NCBI GenBank assembly: GCA_965661945.1
Contig: CBFIFP010000007.1
Location: 62,001-126,000, forward strand
Reading direction: 5' to 3'
Source: JAJRPT01 sp965661945
Lineage (GTDB): Bacteria; Bacteroidota; Ignavibacteria; Kapaibacteriales; UBA2268
DNA: 64,000 bases
Within the stretch, counting starts at the first letter, position 1; each line of letters starts with the position of its first letter. The notes beneath the pieces are model-generated. The model was not told the DNA's origin, searched no databases, and worked only from the letters and a program-made list of their open reading frames with translations. This document shows, one piece after another, positions 50,686 through 61,700 of this stretch. A program made the position numbers and the translations under genes.

Positions 50686-51200
50686 GAATTGCAGATTTGT
50701 GCGGATTAGGCAGATTTTCCGGATTGGGAGTGTGCATTTTTGGGTTTGGTTGGGGATTAGAACCTTCCGAAGGGTTTGGTACGCTTGGAAGGTTTTAATT
50801 TTTTTTGTTCAACTGCTGCGCAGCTGCGGGGGCTGGGGTGGTTCTTGTTTGCTATTAACGTTGAACTTCTCCGAAGTTCTAATACATTTATTTACAATGT
50901 GTTACAGATATTTATTGTTTTTTACTTCGGAGAAGTAATATGTTAATAGAAAACTAAATTCATACATCGAACCACAATTTACCCAAACGGTGTCGCACCT
51001 TGATTTTTTTGCTATATACGTATGAATCCGAGGGATTCAAGGAATTTGAATGATTGGCTAAAGCCATAATAATATTAGGATTCTGCGATAGGACTAAAGC
51101 CCTATCCTATTTATATATGAATGTGTTGTGTTGTTTTTGGTGAGGTCATTTCGACTTCGCTCAATGACTGTAGTTCTTAATATCCTGCATTTTCAATCTC
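50686..51200. other. Non-coding region with palindromes and interspersed repeats
   Basis: About 515 bases. ACTTCTCCGAAGT (50865-50877) and its complement (50924-50936) form an inverted pair with 46 bases between. GTCATT...AATGAC ends bound a TTCGACTTCGCTCA repeat at 51145-51168. The higher GC part near 50740-50860 differs from its surroundings. No credible gene; an open frame at 50699-50938 is a chance product of the repeat debris. Confidence 0.5.
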
Positions 51201-53159
51201 TTAATTCCACCAATTATTAAATTCTAATTCTGCTTTTAGTTTTTCTGCTGAATTTTTATACAAGATTGCTTCGCTTGGGGATTCGTTTTCTAAAAGTATC
51301 GCTATGTTGCTTATTGTTAGAAGGCGTAATTCTAATGGTAATTTGATTGCTAAATCTGCGGCTTTTCTTAGATACTTTGCAGCTCTGGAGATATGACCTT
51401 GTTTATTATGTAGTGCAGCATTTATATTTAGAATAATACACTCCAATGAGTTATCCTCTAAATCTGAAATAAGTTTTTCTGCTTGGCTTATGTGATTTTT
51501 AGCGCTAATAAAGTCTCCTTCATTTATCTCTAATTTTGAAGTCATTAATAATAGTAAAGATAATTCTTTTTTTGTTAAATATTCCTTCTCATTTTTAATA
51601 AAGTCATTACTTAGTTGTATTGATTTAGCATATTCACCTTTAAAATAATCTCTTACTAAGTATTTTCTTAAATCGGAAAATGACATCATTCCACCAATAC
51701 CATTTGAAGCTCCTAACACATTATTACCTGAACTGGCTTCTGAACTTTCCTGGTTAGTAGGTTCACTTGAATTTCCAACACCAACGATACTTAGAAGCTC
51801 TTTATCCCCTGTTTTATTAGCAACTTCTCTAATATCATTCATTGTGCTTTCAACCTGCTCTTGGTCTCCTAATGCTTGAGAATATGAAATAATATTTGCC
51901 AATATTTCCTTTTTTTCTTCAGGATTATCAATATTAACAAGTTGCTTTCTTAAAAAGTTAGAAATTAAACTTTGTATGTGTCGTTTTTCTTCATATTCTA
52001 AGTATTCTTTAAAATAATTAAAATAAAATATTTGATTAAACTGATAAATTGTCGTTATTACGCCATATCTTTTAAAGCTTCCAACACTTTTAATTATCTT
52101 AATTTTGTTCTGAATTGATTTCAATATTCTAATAATATTTAAAATATCTTTATTTAAAATATCTGTAAGTAAAATAGCAGAAAACTCATTTCCTTCTTGT
52201 GCTGCTGAGGCAAGTAAATCCTTCTCTTCTAAAGTTAAATCATTTAATGATGATGCTAATGCAACCCTAGAACTAGTAGGAACAAATTCTGACTCCAAAT
52301 TTAAAATTAAATCGCCGTTTTTATCAAAAACTTTTACACTATTGAAATAATCATAAAATTCAAATAATTCGCCAGCGTTGCCTAAAGTTTTTTCATATAT
52401 CCAGCTATCAAACTCATCGTTTGATTTATAATTTTTTACATATACTTCGGAAAGTTTACAAACATCATCTTTTGTAAAATTCTTTATTTCAATCTTATCT
52501 AAATCACCTGCTTCAGCAAGAAAATGATAAAATGGTATTTCAGGTGAGATAACTTCGCTTTCTCTATAGGCGATAACCAATAGAATATTTAATTTGGAGA
52601 TTTTATTTTTTAATTTCAACATAAACTCAACCGACGAGCTATCAATATACTGCATATTATCCATAAAAATAACCATTGGTTGTTTCTCAGCTTTTAAAGA
52701 AAAAGCATTAATTAATTCATCAGCTCTATTTTCTTCAATTTCGATTGCTTCGTTAGATTTTGCTGTTTTATATTGTCTCCAATCTCTTGATAACTCTTTA
52801 GCCGCATAAAAAACATCACCAACAAAAGGTAAAGCAGTTAGTGCGGTCAGACTCATATTCATAGCAAGTTGTTTTTTTGCTGTAATATTTTTGCTTTCCA
52901 GAATAACCTCTAATGCTTTTGCAAATGGTTTTAGTGGTTGTAAGTTATGAGTATTTACGCTCCCAATAGGAACATCATTTTGTACATAAACATTTAATAT
53001 TCTATCTTCACCAGTACTACAATTTTGTATCATTTGCTTGAGTAGATAAGACTTCCCTACACCGCTCTCACCCGAGATTAGTAAAATTCCACCTTGTGAG
53101 TTTTGAGTGAGTATTTTTAATTCATTAAAAAATGAAATATATTTTTTATTAACTTCCAT
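51201..53159 (-). CDS. AAA/STAND-type ATPase with C-terminal TPR-like helices
   Basis: 652 residues. Walker A GESGVGKS (residues 30-37), Walker B VIFMDNMQYID (163-173) with the D-N-x-Q-x-x-D form of AAA_16/STAND proteins, and a sensor strand LLVIAYRESE. A hydrophobic segment (residues 99-120) lies between. The C-terminal 160 residues read as TPR-like helices (ISQAEKLISDLED, ISRAAKYLRKAADLAIKL). No output domain such as HTH, cyclase or protease is visible. The start codon directly follows the stop of the upstream gene with no spacer, so the two are co-translated. Possibly a signalling or surveillance ATPase; function unknown. Confidence 0.7.
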   Translation of the reverse strand: MEVNKKYISFFNELKILTQNSQGGILLISGESGVGKSYLLKQMIQNCSTGEDRILNVYVQNDVPIGSVNTHNLQPLKPFAKALEVILESKNITAKKQLAMNMSLTALTALPFVGDVFYAAKELSRDWRQYKTAKSNEAIEIEENRADELINAFSLKAEKQPMVIFMDNMQYIDSSSVEFMLKLKNKISKLNILLVIAYRESEVISPEIPFYHFLAEAGDLDKIEIKNFTKDDVCKLSEVYVKNYKSNDEFDSWIYEKTLGNAGELFEFYDYFNSVKVFDKNGDLILNLESEFVPTSSRVALASSLNDLTLEEKDLLASAAQEGNEFSAILLTDILNKDILNIIRILKSIQNKIKIIKSVGSFKRYGVITTIYQFNQIFYFNYFKEYLEYEEKRHIQSLISNFLRKQLVNIDNPEEKKEILANIISYSQALGDQEQVESTMNDIREVANKTGDKELLSIVGVGNSSEPTNQESSEASSGNNVLGASNGIGGMMSFSDLRKYLVRDYFKGEYAKSIQLSNDFIKNEKEYLTKKELSLLLLMTSKLEINEGDFISAKNHISQAEKLISDLEDNSLECIILNINAALHNKQGHISRAAKYLRKAADLAIKLPLELRLLTISNIAILLENESPSEAILYKNSAEKLKAELEFNNWWN

Positions 53160-54428
53160 TTATTCTAATATTATTTTTTCAATAAGTTCAAATTTACCAT
53201 TATTTTTCTTCAAAACTAAATATCGACCTTTTTTTAATCTTGATAACATATCATAATCGTAGTAACTGTAATCATCTAAAGAAAATAAAATTTTAGTATT
53301 ATCTAAAACTTCTTCAATTTTTACTGACAAAGCAAAATTAAATAACTCGTTGTAATAAAATTCATCAACAGAATCCAACAAATCTATAATATTCTTCATG
53401 TTTGAAATATCATTATCTAAATCACCTTCAATAGTTTCTGCAACTCCAATAGTGTAAGTAAAAACTAGAGTATCATTTAAACCTAAATCAACTGGACCTA
53501 CTCCTGCTATCGCTCTGATATCAGTATTATTCAGCTCAACATTTTCGTACTGCAAAGATTTATAAATATCATTATCTACAAGTAAAACATCAGGATGCAA
53601 AATATTATAATTAACATTTTGGAGTTGATTTCGCTTTTTAATTACATAATTACCATTTTCAATTAAGTTTTTTTGCAGATATTTAAAGCCAAGATAGTAA
53701 TTTTTTGATAGAACTTTAGGAGAATAAAAAATCAATTTATCGTCAACATTAATTCCAAAATCATTTCTCATATTTTGAAATTCTAAATCTACTTGGCTGA
53801 TATCTGGGTCTAAGTAAGCCGAAAAATAACAATCTTTTAGGGTAATATCACTTCTGTTAATTATTTTAGTTTCAACAATTATAAATGGTTTATCTTTAAA
53901 ATTTAATATTCTTTGGTGGTATTCTAATTTAACATCACCTAATTTATCGTTTGTTACTGTAAATAAATCATTTTCAGATTGTATAAAAGGCGATATTAAA
54001 TTATTAGATTTTCTGGATTCATTATCTTCCAGATAAATACCAGGTAAATCATCAGCATATAAAAACAAAGGGTAATAATAATCACTTATATAAGATTCGC
54101 CAGTTTCTTTATCAACATATTTAGATTGATAAATATTATATTTTTCTGATACTTCGCCTCCAACACTTCCAATTTTAAATGAATATTTTCCCTCTTTTTC
54201 TGAAAAAGAATTAAAAACTTCACCCGTTGCTGAGTTCCTGCCTGCAAATATTACTCCTAAAGAATGAATCAAATTATCATCGGCACCTATTGGGTATCGA
54301 AAATAACCTTTAATTGAATCATGTCCTATAACTGTTTGATTATTAGCTTTGTACTCAAATTCACCATTATTTTCAATGATGGTTTGCTGCGAAACTAATA
54401 AATTAAAAATCATCAATAATATCAACAT
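53160..54428 (-). CDS. Secreted protein of unknown function paired with the ATPase
   Basis: 422 residues with a short signal peptide (MLILLMIFNLLVSQQ). The mature part is rich in beta-type patterns, D, N and Y; conspicuous pieces are YFRYPIGADDNLIHSLGVIF, FAGRNSATGEVFNSF, and a C-terminal region KGRYLVLKKNNGKFELI. It has no T9SS sorting domain, lipobox or metal motif that I recognise. Its stop abuts the start of the 652-residue ATPase. It diverges from pth over 51 bases. Confidence 0.6.
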   Translation of the reverse strand: MLILLMIFNLLVSQQTIIENNGEFEYKANNQTVIGHDSIKGYFRYPIGADDNLIHSLGVIFAGRNSATGEVFNSFSEKEGKYSFKIGSVGGEVSEKYNIYQSKYVDKETGESYISDYYYPLFLYADDLPGIYLEDNESRKSNNLISPFIQSENDLFTVTNDKLGDVKLEYHQRILNFKDKPFIIVETKIINRSDITLKDCYFSAYLDPDISQVDLEFQNMRNDFGINVDDKLIFYSPKVLSKNYYLGFKYLQKNLIENGNYVIKKRNQLQNVNYNILHPDVLLVDNDIYKSLQYENVELNNTDIRAIAGVGPVDLGLNDTLVFTYTIGVAETIEGDLDNDISNMKNIIDLLDSVDEFYYNELFNFALSVKIEEVLDNTKILFSLDDYSYYDYDMLSRLKKGRYLVLKKNNGKFELIEKIILE

Positions 54429-54448
54429 ATTTTTTTAATTTTGTTTTA

Positions 54449-54456
54449 TATATTTG
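54449..54456 (+). promoter_or_regulatory. Possible -7 box (TATATTTG) of pth
   Basis: Matches TAnnTTTG, 23 bases before the pth ATG. The nearest TTTG is only five bases upstream, so the -33 part is missing. Confidence 0.4.
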
Positions 54457-54479
54457 CAAAATAATAAAAATTTTTTAAA

Positions 54480-55079
54480 ATGAGTTATAATTATATTTTC
54501 GTTGGCTTAGGAAACATAGGTGAAAAATACAGATCTACCCGCCACAATATTGGATGGCTTTTAATGGAAAAAATAGCAACTAAGCACAACTTAACATTTA
54601 AAACGGGTAAAGGGGATTTTTATTTCGCTGAAAACACGTTATTTGGAAAAAAAATATTGTATGTTCTTCCAACAACTTATATGAATAACTCTGGCAAAGC
54701 AATAAAGCAAATTCTAAGTATGCACAAAATAGACCCTAAGAATGTTTGCGTATTTGTTGACGAATATAATTTTCCTATCGGCAAACTTCACATTAAAAGG
54801 ACCGGTTCTGATGGTGGGCACAATGGATTATTTTCAGTAATTACAGAGTTAGAAACAAGAGAGTTTATGCGTTTGCGTCTTGGAATTGACAAAAAATTCG
54901 GACCAGGAGAACTTGTGGATTATGTTTTAAGTAACTTCTCAGAAGATGAAGTGCCTAAAATAGACCAAATGTTAGATAATGCTTTAATAGCGGTAGAACA
55001 TCTTATCAAAGCAGGTTTTGAACGGGCTATGAGCGATATTAATAGCGAAAAACTTTTTATTTCATTAGATAAAAAGTAG
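54480..55079 (+). CDS. pth: Peptidyl-tRNA hydrolase
   Basis: 199 residues; recycles tRNA from drop-off peptidyl-tRNA. Catalytic and binding residues are in place: GLGNIGEKY (Asn12), TRHNIGW (His22), TTYMNNSG, VFVDEYNFPIGK (catalytic Asp) and GSDGGHNGL, with FMRLRLGI. The Asp motif has VDEYNFP where E. coli has HDELDLP. Single gene. Confidence 0.95.
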   Translation: MSYNYIFVGLGNIGEKYRSTRHNIGWLLMEKIATKHNLTFKTGKGDFYFAENTLFGKKILYVLPTTYMNNSGKAIKQILSMHKIDPKNVCVFVDEYNFPIGKLHIKRTGSDGGHNGLFSVITELETREFMRLRLGIDKKFGPGELVDYVLSNFSEDEVPKIDQMLDNALIAVEHLIKAGFERAMSDINSEKLFISLDKK

Positions 55080-55134
55080 TTCATATAATTGAAAATTTTA
55101 AATTGCTCTTTGTCTCGATAATTTTTTCTTTTTT

Positions 55135-55600
55135 TTATTCCACAACAAATTTAGTGATTTTCTTTTTCCCATTAAATTCAATTATAGCAATGTATATTCC
55201 TGCTGATAAATCATTAGTTGGAATTTCATAGTAATTACTAAATTGCTCTATTGTTTTCAGTTTATTTCCCAGTAAATTAAAGATATATACTTTTTCTGCG
55301 TATTCTTCAAGTTCTATGTTAATTGTTTGTCCTTTGGGGGCGGGGTTGGGGAAAATTTTTCCTTTTGAATTTAATTGAACGGTTTTCATTATTAGTAAAT
55401 TTAATTATATAATTCAAATCAAAATTTCTACCATAATCGCTTGAAAAAGATAGTTGGTGACTATCAAATAAGTCACCAAATGAAAAAGCATTATTTTCAT
55501 TGTCTAATGCTATTTTTTCAATTCTTAAACTATCTTTTTGCAAATAAGATTGATAATTCTCATTTGAAAATAAAATACTAAATAAAAATAGTATAATCAT
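55135..55600 (-). pseudogene. Frameshifted short T9SS-domain protein
   Basis: The ATG at 55600 opens a frame with a signal-like start (MIILFLFSILFSNENYQSY) and an Asp-box-like SSDYGRNF, ending at 55319. The other frame, open to 55135, carries a type-A sorting domain: KIFPNPAPKGQTINIEL, VYIFNLLGNKLKTI, LSAGIYIAIIEFNGKKKITK. The frames meet around 55325-55389, where A, T and C homopolymers lie, so a one-base change is likely. The product is far too short for a usual T9SS cargo, suggesting a decayed gene. Confidence 0.65.
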
Positions 55601-55797
55601 TTCAACTCCATAATTTTAAATGTTTTTTGTTCTGTTTCATTTGTTAACTTTAAAATCAACATTTTTGTATTCTGACTTTGTAAGTCTATACTATCACTTG
55701 AACTTAAAACATCTTCAAACAACACATTACCCATTATATCAGTTATTTGACATAAGTATTCTTTTTGAATTAAATTATAATTTAACTTACCATCATA
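55597..55797 (-). pseudogene. Orphan T9SS-like C-terminal domain fragment behind the giant gene
   Basis: In a frame different from the giant gene, overlapping its last codons, 66 residues read YDGKLNYNLIQKEYLCQI, TDIMGNVLFEDVLSSSDSID and LILKLTNETEQKTFKIMELK. The D-x-x-G-x-x-L pattern and the closing strand resemble the second half of a type-A sorting domain. No start is available. Its stop overlaps the ATG at 55600. Probably the remains of a gene cut by rearrangement. Confidence 0.5.
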
Positions 55798-58700
55798 CTA
55801 TCTAAAATTTCATCAATTGTTGGTTCGTTTGGGAACTCATTCTTAATATCTTGGATTAAAGCTATTGCTTCTTCTTTATTACCTAATTCAAACATACATT
55901 TGGCTACACCTAATACAGCACTGGTATTCATCGGATTATGATTAACTGAAGATTTATAAATCTCAATGGCATTTTCATAATCTTCCATTAAATATAAAGT
56001 ATCAGCAACAATGTTTATTAAATCATCTAATCTAATTTCAATTTTACAAGTCCATTTGAGATTATGCCAATTTGATATTATAGGGTTTATATGCTCCAGT
56101 GCTTCCACTAATTTATTTTCAGCTAAATAGCATATAGATGTTATATAATTAAATTCTACTTGATATTTATTTGAATCTATTTTATTAATTGTTTCTTTTG
56201 CTTGATTATATTTACCTTTATTTAAATAAATTATTGAATTTAATATAACGCAAGTATCAGTAAAATCAGAATTAGTAATTGAATTTAGAATCTCTATTGC
56301 TTTATCATAATCTCCATTTTCAATTTCAGATATTGCTTCGCCAATTAACATATAATCATCGCTAATATCAGTTATTTGCTTTGCATATTCTTTTGCCATC
56401 GTGGTGTTATATAAGGCATCTAAGCGATTATACATTTTTAATGTTGCACGTTCCCAAGTCCAGAATTTGCGAGCTTTATATGTAGCAATATATCCATAAT
56501 ATTTAATAACATTTGGGTTATTAAGTATATCAGTAAAAAAGTATATTAATGCTTCATCGTCTGGCTCTAAGTAGTATGATTCATTAATAGTAGCGTGAAG
56601 TGGATTATTATTTTCTAATAATTTATCTTTTGCAGAAATTCTCCAAGCAAAGCTATTATCAACAAAATCGTCGGTAGCCCCTCCTTCAGTTACTATCACT
56701 GGAAGTCCACAAGCCATTGCCTCTAAGGCAGGAAGACAAAAACCTTCCCCACGATAAGGGCTTACAAAAACATCACAAGCGCGATAAAGTGATGCCATTT
56801 CCTCTTCTGTTAAGTCTTCCGAGATATAGATAAACTCAGGAGCGTCAGGGTTTTTTTGTAGTGTTTGTATCAGCTCCTGAGCATTTTGCCCTTTATAGAA
56901 TGAATCTCCTCCAATGTCCTTGATGACAAGAGAAACAGGGTCATTTTTAGTGAATGTTTTAACAAATGTTTTGAGCAAAATATCTATACCTTTTCTCGAA
57001 AGAGTTCCTCCTACAAAGAGAAATTTTATTTTTGCATTAGTTTTTAAATTATAATTTATGCCATCGGGCTTAAATATTTCTGGGTTAATACCATTAGGAA
57101 TAACTTGAACTTTATCAAAATCAAGACCAGAATTTATCATAGCTTGCCTTGAGAAATTAGACGGAGTCCAAATCTCATCTGCATTTTTCAAAACATCATA
57201 CACATCTTTTCTTAGGGAAGTATATTCCCAAGGTTGCATAATTATCCATTTAGCACCTTCGGGTTTATAGTTTTGCGGGGGCCATTGGTGACGCACCCAA
57301 ACGTAAGGAAGTTCTGAAAAATCACCTTCTTCTTCTTTATTATCAATATGATAATTATTTAATAATTCATATTTAGGATTTCCTTTCGCAGAAAAAGTAT
57401 CTTCTTCAAAAGGCAGAATAGTTAAGTTAGCAAGTCCAGAATTTATAACATTATAAGAGATTTCGCGATTAATAAGAGCAAGCGAATGATAAATAAATTG
57501 CGAACCTTCCCAAACAATATTTAATTGTGGATTTAGATTATTTTTTGCTTTTACTTCGCTTTTGAAATCATTATTAATATCTTGCTTAATTTCATTTTTT
57601 ACTTGATTATTATCTTCTGATTTAAAATTATTATTATCTAATTCAAAAACATTAGATTTTTTCTTTCGTGCTTTAACCGTCATATTCAAATTAATAAAAC
57701 CACGATTTTGTGGGAAATCATTTTCCTCATAAGATGTAATTTCAAATCCACAATTATTTAAATGCTTATAAATTGATTCTTTATCAAAACCAATGCAATG
57801 ATAATCACCTGGATTAGTTTGACCGCCAAAAATCATATAAGAAGCTACATCAGCATCCCAATCGCCTCTCATATATGCTTCTAACTGCAATCTAAGATTT
57901 GGACAACGAATAATTATTTCTGCACCTTCTTTCAAAACTCTATTCCACTCTTTTAATATCGAATCAGTTTCTCTGTGTGAGAAATGCTCCAAAACATCAC
58001 TTGCTAAGATTGTATCTACAGTATCATTGGGAAGTTCTAATTTGCGAATATCCATATTCACAACATTAGGGTTTTCGCTAAATAAATCAATATTTACAAA
58101 GCCATCTCTAATATCATTCCCACAACCAAGATTTAATAGCAGGGGAGAAGGTAGAGGGTTTGGCATTTTTCCAGTTGCTTGTTTATTTGAAAATCCTCCA
58201 GCAAAATTCTGCTCAAAGCTAACTCTATTCATTGGAGAATTTGTAGATTGAGTATAATTATTTTCTGGTGTTGGATATTCAGTTTCTTCACTATCATACA
58301 TATTTTCAAATTCAATATTCAATTTATCTTTGAATAAATATTGAATTTCTAAAGGCAGAAGAGTATTCTCAATAGTCCTTAAATATAAATATTTCAGATG
58401 ATTAATATAATCTTCAAACTTGAAAGTTATAAACGAATTTGCTCTTAGTTTTTCTATAAGTTCTGACTTATTTGTAAGTTCAATTAGAATTTTAGCAAGT
58501 TGTTCAACATCATCAAATTGAAATATTTTCCCATTAAAATCATCAACAATAAAGTCTGAAAAACCTCCAATATTAGGAGCTACAACTGGAATACCCATAG
58601 CAAGACATTCAAGTGTTGCAAATGGAGCGCAATCTTCCCACATAGATGGCAACACAGCTATATCAATATCTTTTGCAATTTCATTTAACTGGTTAAATTG

Positions 58701-61700
58701 ATAAGCACCTTTTAGATTAACTTTTATATTTGTTTGTATACTTAATAATATTTCTTTGTATTTATTATCTACAAATCCATAAATATTTAATTCAGCCGAA
58801 TTTTTTGGTAATATCGAAGAAGCCACAATTAAATTATGAACTCCTTTATGAGTCATTACTCCTCCAATATAGCCAATTTTAATGGGTTTCTTTATTTTTC
58901 TGTTTTTGTCTAACTTCTTTAATTTATTAACTGATTTAGGAACTTGATTGATAATAGTTATTTTTTCTGGGCGACATCCAAACTCAACAAGAATATCTTT
59001 TACTCTTGTAGAAACAGCCAAAGTCATATCTATATAGTTATTAATGACTAACTTTGCTGCTTCAATTCTTTCAATGTACTCATTTTTTAACTCAGGCATC
59101 ATTTTTAAAACATTAGAATGCTCAAGTAAGTCTGGACTTTCCCATTTCTTCAAATCTGAATTAATCATATATAAATCAGGGTCGATAAGATGATAATTAA
59201 ATGGAGTATAAAGAGTTTTATAACCTTTCTGTTTAGCAATCTTTGCAATATTAAAAGATAATCCAACAAAATTATGGAAATGCACAATATCTGGTTTGAA
59301 TTCATCTAATTTGGTTTCAAATATAGAAGATACTTCAGGGTCATTAATTTCATATTTTGGATTTTTTGAATTGGTAAAAGTAATTTCACGATTATAAACA
59401 CCGCAAAGTTTTACTTTTTCATCAACCCATTCTTTAATAAAATTCTTTTCATTTATTCCAATATCATCAGCACCGGCATAAAAAACAAAAACATCGTAAC
59501 CTTGTTTTACATATTCAATTGCAACATCACGAGGGAAAATTGTTCCTCCTCCGCTTTCGTTCCAACCATACATAGTCATCAATACTTTAAGGCGTTTATT
59601 TGAGTTATCTTCAAAACTACCATCTTTAACAAAATCAATTGCTTGTATTAATCTTTCATAACTAGTGTTTAGAAGTATCTGAACATTAGCAACAAAATCA
59701 TAACTCGGATTATTAAATAATATCTCACTAACTCGTTTTGCTTTTCTTTGGTACAACTCTTCTGGTACAAGTTTAAGTGCTTCAAAGAGTTCTTTTAATT
59801 TTGCTTGGAAGTTCTCAAATCTATCAGGCAAGCCAGCAAGTCCGTATAAACCATCTTCTAAGTAATATTTTTGGGCATCAACTTCAATTATATTCTCCCA
59901 TTTAGATAGAAAATATTTATGATTTTTAGCATCATAAGAGTCTGGCTCTGTTATAAATCTTTCAAACTTTTTAATTCCTTCCGATTTTTTAGTAACAGAC
60001 TCGTGGTGGATTCCAACAACTTCAGGATTATACATAACCTTATATCCTGCAAAGCGAGATTTTAAACATAAATCTAAATCCTCATGTCCGAAAAAATATC
60101 CTTCATCAAATTTACCAATTTCATTAAATACTTTACTTCTTATTGCAAATAAAGCACCCGTAACCATTTGAAACTCTCTATATTTATTTACCCATTCAAC
60201 ATCTGGGTTTGCTGCAAGATAAATATGATAATGCAAGTTGAAGTTTTCGGAAACAGGTCCCCAAACAACCCCACAATGTTGGATTAATCCATTAGGATAA
60301 ACTAATTTTCCACCTTGAACCACTACTTTATTATCTTCTCTAAATCTTTCATCTAATGATTCCAACCAACCTGGTTGAACTTCAACATCATTATTCAAAA
60401 ACACAAGATAATTACCTTTTGCAATTTCGGCACCTTGATTATTAGCCCGAGAAAAACTTTCGTTTTTGTCATTTTTGATAACAGTTACTAAATCCTTAAT
60501 AGAATTTAAATAATCAATAGTTTCATCAGTAGAAGCGTTATCAATTATAATAACTTCAATCGAATACATCGCTGAAGTTTTATAAATATTTTCAATACAT
60601 TTTTTAGTAAATTGCAGGTTATTGTGAACAGGAATAATAATTGAATAATCAATATTTTCATAAGGGTTTGTTAAATCCTCTTTTATATCTCTTGATATAA
60701 AATTATCTTCGTAATTTATTGATTCTTTGATAATTTCCTCATTCAATTTATTTTTTGCTAAATTATTATCTTGCACATTTTTAATAGTCTGCTCTTGTGT
60801 TTCGTCAAATTTAATTTTACCCAACCATTTTTGATTTAATCTCTGCCAATTCGCAATATCGTGCTTGTGCCTATCCTTACTCATTGATTCATAATGATAA
60901 ATAATAGAATCGGCATTATACCAAATTTTTGCACCAACAGAAGTCGCTTTAAAGCAGTAATCTATATCTTCTAATCCATTAATATACTTATCATCTAACC
61001 CACCAATTGCGGCAATTAAATCGCTACTAATTAGCATTGCAGCACCAGTAACAGCACTAAATTTCTGAGTTTTATTATCCACTTTGGATAACTTATGATA
61101 CTGTTTTATATGATATGGGGCAAGAGTATTCCCATCTTGCGTTCCAATCAAAACGCCTTTATGTTGAATTATATCGGAATCTGGATAAAGCAAACAAGAG
61201 CCAACAATTCCAGCACTTTCTTTTTGAATCAACTCCAATGATGATTCAAGCCAATTTGCAGTTACAACGGTATCATTATTTAATAAAAATACATTTTCAC
61301 CTTTTCGCACTTCAATTGCTTTGTTATTTGCTATAGCAAAGCCCTCGTTAATACTATTAGTTATTAATGTAAAATTATATTTATTTTGTAAATTATTTAA
61401 TACTAATTTAGTTTCATCATCAGAATTATTATCTACTATTATTAGTTCAAAATCGGATTTAGTATTTTCATAAATAGACATAATACATTGTTCGGTAAGC
61501 CCAGGTCTATTATATATAGGAATAATTATACTTACAGGATATTCCCAATCTTTTTCAATGATATTTTCGGTTTGAGAAGATTTATTTAATTCATTATTTA
61601 TTTTTTCATCAAGTTCGAAAGCAGCAAGATTATCTGGATTTAAAATCATTTCAGTAGTGATGTTTTCACTTGCTTTTTCAAAATCTCCGAGATTAAACTG

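Noticed and set aside
50699..50938. 79-codon open frame
   Set aside because: Rich in W, R and F from GC-richer repeat debris, starts in a repeat, has no ribosome-binding site and no family resemblance.
58027..58251. Open frame antisense to the giant gene
   Set aside because: Lies opposite the linker before the second methyltransferase domain; no start signals, no family resemblance.
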